Shown here piece by piece: positions 57,601 through 64,000 of a stretch of DNA of 64,000 bases. A program made the position numbers and the translations under genes. The notes beneath the pieces were generated by a model, which searched no databases, had not been told where the DNA came from, and saw only the letters and a program-made list of their open reading frames with translations. The stretch is from assembly GCF_051014685.1 (NCBI RefSeq), contig NW_027479037.1, forward strand, positions 204,519 through 268,518. The letters run 5' to 3'. Each line of letters opens with the position of its first letter. Position 1 is the stretch's first letter. This DNA is from Ptiloglossa arizonensis (lineage: Eukaryota; Arthropoda; Insecta; Hymenoptera; Colletidae).

Positions 57601-59640
57601 GTTATGCGTTATACGTTTTACGTTATTCGTTATACGTTATACGTTATACGTTATACGTTATACGTTATACGTTATACGTTATACGTTATACGTTATACGT
57701 TATACGTTATACGTTATACGTTATACGTTATACGTTATACGTTATACGTTATACGTTATACGTTATACGTTATACGTTATACGTTATACGTTATACGTAA
57801 TACGTTATACGTTATACGTTATACGTTATACGTTATACGTTATACGTTATACGTTATACGTTATACGTTATACGTTATACGTTATACGTTATAGGTTGTA
57901 CGTTATACGTTGTACGTTATACGTTATACGTTACACGTTATACGTTATACGTCATAGGTTATACGTTATACGTTATTCTTTATGCGTTATACGTTATACG
58001 TTAGACGTTATACGGTATACGTTATACGTTATACGTTATACGTTATACGTTATACGTTATACGTTATACGTTATATGTTATACGTTATACGTTATACGTT
58101 ATACGTTATACGTTACTCTTTATGCGTTATACGTTATACGTTAGACGTTATACGGTATACGTTATACGTTATACGTTATACGTTATACGTTATACGTTAT
58201 ACGTTATACGTTATACGTTATACGTTATACGTTATACGTTATACGTTATACGTTATACGTTATACGTCATAGGTTATACGTTATACGTTATTCTTTATGC
58301 GTTATACGTTATACGACATACGTTATACGTTATACGGTATACGATATACGTTATGCGTTATACGTTTTACGTTATTCGTTATACGTTATACGTTATACGT
58401 TATACGTTATACGTTATACGTTATACGTTATACGTTATACGTTATACGTTATACGTTATACGTTATACGTTATACGTTATACGTTATACGTTATACGTTA
58501 TACGTTATACGTTATACGTTATACGTAATACGTTATACGTTATACGTTATACGTTATACGTTATACGTTATACGTTATACGTTATACGTTATACGTTATA
58601 CGTTATACGTTATACGTTATACGTTGTACGTTATACGTTGTACGTTATACGTTATACGTTACACGTTATACGTTATACGTCATAGGTTATACGTTATACG
58701 TTATTCTTTATGCGTTATACGTTATACGTTAGACGTTATACGGTATACGTTATACGTTATACGTTATACGTTATACGTTATACGTTATACGTTATACGTT
58801 ATATGTTATACGTTATACGTTATACGTTATACGTTATACGTTATACGTTATACGTTATACGTTATACGTTATACGTTATACGTTATACGTTACACGTTAT
58901 ACGTTATACGTTATACGTTATACGTTATACGTTATACGTTATACGTTATACGTTATACGTTATACGTTATACGTTATACGTTATACGTTATACGTTATAC
59001 GTTATACGTTATACGTCATACGTTATACGACATACGTTATACGTTATACGTTATACGTTATACGTTATACGTTATACGTTATACGTTATACGTTGTACGT
59101 TATACGTTATACGTTATACGTTATACGTTATACGTCATATGTTATACGTTATACGTTACTCTTTATGCGTTATACGTTATACGTTAGACGTTATACGGTA
59201 TACGTTATACGTTATACGTTATACGTTATACGTTATACGTTATACGTTATACGTTATACGTTATACGTCATAGGTTATACGTTATACGTTATTCTTTATG
59301 CGTTATACGTTATACGTTATACGTTATACGGTATACGTTATACGTTATACGTTATACGTTATACGTTATACGTTATACGTTATACGTTATACGTTATACG
59401 TTATACGTTATACGTTATACGTTATACGTTATACGTTATACGTTATACGTTATACGTTATACGTTATACGTTATACGTTATACGTTATACGTTATACGTT
59501 ATACGTTATACGTTATACGTTATACGTTATACGTTATACGTTATACGTTATACGTCATAGGTTATACGTTATACGTTATACGTTATACGTTATACCCTAT
59601 ACGTCATATGTTATACGTTATACGTTATTCTTTATGCGTT

Positions 59641-59655
59641 ATACGTTTATACGAC
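59641..59655. other. Register slip (8-bp unit) within a TTCTTTATGCG cassette
   Basis: ACGTTTATACG gives ACG cores 8 bp apart (59,643 and 59,651). The same cassette elsewhere in domain C has ACGTTATACGACATACG without the extra T. Confidence 0.88.
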
Positions 59656-60420
59656 ATACGTTATACGTTATACGGTATACGATATACGTTATGCGTTATA
59701 CGTTTTACGTTATTCGTTATACGTTATACGTTATACGTTATACGTTATACGTCATACGTTATACGTTATACGTTATACGTTATACGTTATACGTTATACG
59801 TTATACGTTATACGTTATACGTTATACGTCATACGTTATACGTTATACGTTATACGTTATACGTTATACGTTATACGTTATACGTTATACGTTATACGTT
59901 ATACGTTATACGTTGTACGTTATACGTTATACGTTATACGTTATACGTTATACGTCATAGGTTATACGTTATACGTTATTCTTTATGCGTTATACGTTAT
60001 ACGTTAGACGTTATACGGTATACGTTATACGTTATACGTTATACGTTATACGTTATACGTTATACGTTATACGTTATACGTTATACGTTATACGTTATAC
60101 GTTATACGTTATACGTTATACGTTATACGTTATACGTTATACGTTATACGTTATACGTCATAGGTTATACGTTATACGTTATACGTTATACGTTATACCC
60201 TATACGTCATATGTTATACGTTATACGTTATTCTTTATGCGTTATACGTTATACGACATACGTTATACGTTATACGGTATACGATATACGTTATGCGTTA
60301 TACGTTTTACGTTATTCGTTATACGTTATACGTTATACGTTATACGTTATACGTTATACGTTATACGTTATACGTTATACGTTATACGTTATACGTTATA
60401 CGTTATACGTTATACGTTAT

Positions 60421-60570
60421 ACGTTATACGGTTACTACGGTATACGTTATACGTTATACGTTATACGTTATACGTATACGTTGTACGTTATACGTTGTAC
60501 GTTATACGTACGTTATACGTTGTACGTTATACGTTATACGTTGTACGTTATACGTTATACGTTTATACGT
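60421..60570. other. Cluster of register breaks in the satellite
   Basis: Four departures from 7-bp spacing occur within 150 bp: CGGTTACTACGGTATACG (ACG cores 60,421 to 60,444, 23 bp), CGTATACG (60,472 to 60,478, 6 bp), ACGTACG (60,506 to 60,510, 4 bp) and CGTTTATACG (60,559 to 60,567, 8 bp). Nothing else in the window resembles this. It lies within a GTTGTACG group that is regular elsewhere (for example 57,375-57,480). It could be a local mutation or gene-conversion scar, or a consensus error in a hard-to-assemble array. Confidence 0.88.
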
Positions 60571-63500
60571 TATACGTTGTACGTTATACGTTATACGTTA
60601 TACGTTATACGTTATACGTCATAGGTTATACGTTATACGTTATTCTTTATGCGTTATACGTTATACGACATACGTTATACGTTATACGGTATACGATATA
60701 CGTTATGCGTTATACGTTTTACGTTATTCGTTATACGTTATACGTTATACGTTATACGTTATACGTTATACGTTATACGTTATACGTTATACGTTATACG
60801 TTATACGTTATACGTTATACGTTATACGTTATACGTTATACGTTATACGTTATACGTTATACGTTATACGTTATACGTTATACGTTATACGTTATACGTT
60901 ATACGTAATACGTTATACGTTATACGTTATACGTTATACGTTATACGTTATACGTTATACGTTATACGTTATACGTTATACGTTATACGTTATACGTTAT
61001 ACGTTGTACGTTATACGTTGTACGTTATACGTTATACGTTACACGTTATACGTTATACGTCATAGGTTATACGTTATACGTTATTCTTTATGCGTTATAC
61101 GTTATACGTTAGACGTTATACGGTATACGTTATACGTTATACGTTATACGTTATACGTTATACGTTATACGTTATACGTTATATGTTATACGTTATACGT
61201 TATACGTTATACGTTATACGTTATACGTTATACGTTATACGTTATACGTTATACGTTATACGTTATACGTTATACGTTATACGTTATACGTTATACGTTA
61301 TACGTTATACGTTATACGTTATACGTTATACGTTATACGTTATACGTTATACGTTATACGTTATACGTTACTCTTTATGCGTTATACGTTATACGTTAGA
61401 CGTTATACGGTATACGTTATACGTTATACGTTATACGTTATACGTTATACGTTATACGTTATACGTTATACGTTATACGTTATACGTTATACGTTATACG
61501 TTATACGTTATACGTTATACGTTATACGTTATACGTTATACGTTATACGTTATACGTTATACGTTATACGTTATACGTTATACGTTATACGTTATACGTC
61601 ATAGGTTATACGTTATACGTTATACGTTATACGTTATACCCTATACGTCATATGTTATACGTTATACGTTATTCTTTATGCGTTATACGTTATACGACAT
61701 ACGTTATACGTTATACGGTATACGATATACGTTATACGTTATACGTTATACGTTATACGTTATACGTTATACGTTATACGTTATACGTTATACGTTATAC
61801 GTTATACGTTATACGTTATACGTTATACGTTATACGTTATACGTTATACGTTATACGTTATACGTTATACGTTATACGTTATACGTTATACGATATACGT
61901 TATACGTTATACGTTATACGTTATACGTTATACGTTATACGTTATACGTTATACGTTATACGTTGTACGTTGTACGTTATACGTTATACGTTATACGTTA
62001 TACGTCATAGGTTATACGTTATACGTTATTCTTTATGCGTTGTACGTTATACGTTAGACGTTATACGGTATACGTTATACGTTATACGTTATACGTTATA
62101 CGTTATACGTTATACGTTATACGTTATACGTTATACGTTATACGTTATACGTTATACGTTATACGTTATACGTTATACGTTATACGTTATACGTTATACG
62201 TTATACGTTATACGTTATACGTTATACGCTATACGTTATACGCTATACGTTATACGTTATACGTTATACGTTATACGTTATACGTTATACGTTATACGTT
62301 ATACGTTATACGTTATACGTTATACGTTATACGTTATACGTTATACGTTATACGTTATACGTTATACGTTATACGTTATACGTTATACGTTATACGTTAT
62401 ACGTTATACGTTATACGTTATACGTTATACGTTATACGTTATACGTTATACGTTATACGTCATACGTTATACGTCATACGTTATACGTTATACGTTATAC
62501 GTTATACGTTATACGTTATACGTTATACGTTATACGTTATACGTTGTACGTTATACGTTATACGTTATACGTTATACGTTATACGTCATAGGTTATACGT
62601 TATACGTTATTCTTTATGCGTTATACGTTATACGTTAGACGTTATACGGTATACGTTATACGTTATACGTTATACGTTATACGTTATACGTTATACGTTA
62701 TACGTTATACGTTATACGTTATACGTTATACGTTATACGTTATACGTTATACGTTATACGTTATACGTTATACGTTATACGTTATACGTTATACGTTATA
62801 CGTTATACGTTATACGTTATACGTTATACGTTATACGTTATACGTCATAGGTTATACGTTATACGTTATACGTTATACGTTATACCCTATACGTCATATG
62901 TTATACGTTATACGTTATTCTTTATGCGTTATACGTTATACGACATACGTTATACGTTATACGGTATACGATATACGTTATGCGTTATACGTTTTACGTT
63001 ATTCGTTATACGTTATACGTTATACGTTATACGTTATACGTTATACGTTATACGTTATACGTTATACGTTATACGTTATACGTTATACGTTATACGTTAT
63101 ACGTTATACGTTGTACGTTATACGTTATACGTTATACGTTATACGTTATACGTTATACGTTATACGCTATACGTTATACGTTATACGTTATACGTTATAC
63201 GTTATACGGTATACGTTATACGTTATACGTTATACGTTATACGTTATACGTTATACGTTATACGTTATACGTTATACGTTATACGTTATACGTTATACGT
63301 TATACGTTATACGTTATACGTCATAGGTTATACGTTATACGTTATTCTTTATGCGTTATACGTTATACGACATACGTTATACGTTATACGGTATACGATA
63401 TACGTTATGCGTTATACGTTTTACGTTATTCGTTATACGTTATACGTTATACGTTATACGTTATACGTTATACGTTATACGTTATACGTTATACGTTATA

Positions 63501-63579
63501 CGTTATACGTTATACGTTATACGTTATACGTTATACGTTATACGTTATACGTTATACGTTATACGTTATACGTTATACG

Positions 63580-63595
63580 TTATACGTATACGTTA
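63580..63595. other. Register slip (6-bp unit)
   Basis: ACGTATACG gives ACG cores at 63,584 and 63,590, one base short of a full unit. Confidence 0.88.
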
Positions 63596-63921
63596 TACGT
63601 TATACGTTATACGTTATACGTTATACGTTATACGTTATACGTTATACGTTATACGTTATACGTTATACGTTATACGTTATACGTTATACGTTATACGTCA
63701 TAGGTTATACGTTATACGTTATTCTTTATGCGTTATACGTTATACGACATACGTTATACGTTATACGGTATACGATATACGTTATGCGTTATACGTTTTA
63801 CGTTATTCGTTATACGTTATACGTTATACGTTATACGTTATACGTTATACGTTATACGTTATACGTTATACGTTATACGTTATACGTTATACGTTATACG
63901 TTATACGTTATACGTTATACG

Positions 63922-63938
63922 TTATACGTTTATACGTT
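63922..63938. other. Register slip (8-bp unit)
   Basis: ACGTTTATACG gives ACG cores at 63,926 and 63,934, one extra T. Confidence 0.88.
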
Positions 63939-64000
63939 ATACGTTATACGTTATACGTTATACGTTATACGTTATACGTTATACGTCATAGGTTATACGT

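Larger units (their letters stand above)
50815..64000. repeat. 7-bp satellite, domain C (cassette-dense)
   Basis: TTCTTTATGCG cassettes occur every 150-550 bp. Two flavours intermingle: one followed by TTAGACGTTATACGG (50,817, 51,258, 51,930, 52,673, 54,513, 55,290, 55,899, 56,746, 57,978, 58,118, 58,706, 59,981, 61,086, 61,373, 62,612), and one followed by CGACATACG and then CGGTATACGATATACG (51,566, 52,183, 52,308, 54,842, 56,362, 56,998, 57,545, 58,294, 60,234, 60,646, 61,675, 62,921, 63,349, 63,724). A TTATACCCTATACGTCATATG group often precedes the second (51,525, 52,143, 54,805, 56,324, 56,962, 59,593, 60,196, 61,637, 62,882). A 607-codon frame (54,902-56,725) is a repeat artefact. No gene is seen and the array runs off the window. 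Confidence 0.95.

Noticed and set aside
60421..60570. Second mobile-element insertion or excision footprint
   Set aside because: All bases are still recognisable as satellite fragments, with no foreign sequence, tail or duplication; only spacing is disturbed.
1..64000. CRISPR array or other prokaryotic direct-repeat system
   Set aside because: There are no unique spacers, repeats are contiguous 7-mers, and the only coding sequence is a eukaryotic non-LTR reverse transcriptase.
1..64000. Telomeric repeat
   Set aside because: The unit is not G-rich and has no TTAGG-like core. Both strands have one G and one C per unit, and variant cassettes are arranged as in internal satellites.

Overview
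The window is almost entirely a 7-bp satellite, (ACGTTAT)n on the + strand, broken once by a 5'-truncated non-LTR retrotransposon at about 21,481-23,423. About 62 of 64 kb is satellite. I see no host gene, tRNA, rRNA, CRISPR array or bacterial signal. The retroelement carries the C-terminal half of a reverse transcriptase of the R1/TRAS-like type: SGVPQGSVLGP, YADD, KYLG, then a C-X2-C-X8-H-X4-C finger. It also has a GC-rich 3'UTR and a 38-nt poly(A) tail. This type is typical of arthropods, so the source is most likely an insect; the order cannot be fixed from this window. A long, homogeneous satellite of this kind suggests constitutive heterochromatin (pericentromeric, centromeric or subtelomeric), but nothing here decides which.

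Layout. 1-18,610: satellite domain A, marked by variant cassettes such as CCTTATACATTATACG, GTCATACCTTATACGTGAT and GGTGTAGGATATACG. 18,611-21,480: domain B, with GTCATAGG, TTCTTTATGCG and CTTCGTTACACG cassettes. 21,481-23,423: the retrotransposon. 23,424-50,814: domain B continues and carries many kilobase-scale duplications, including a 4,095-bp tandem duplication at about 37,690-45,875. 50,815-64,000: domain C, where TTCTTTATGCG cassettes become dense and a TTAGACG flavour appears. Positions of the ACG core modulo 7 show that the 7-bp register changes once in the first 21.5 kb (14,546). It is the same at 23,425 and 59,643, then breaks repeatedly between 59.6 and 64.0 kb.

How the parts relate. 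The array is built from blocks of variant units copied in whole multiples of 7 bp, as expected from unequal exchange or amplification. A copy of the retroelement's target without the insert lies in the same array at 29,447-30,379. It allows a target-site duplication of 13-14 bp to be read inside the repeat. The 3'UTR can be drawn as eight successive stem-loops that start three bases after the stop codon. The many long forward reading frames in the satellite arise because a stop-free 7-mer encodes the same heptapeptide (VIRYTLY) in all three frames; they are not annotated as genes.
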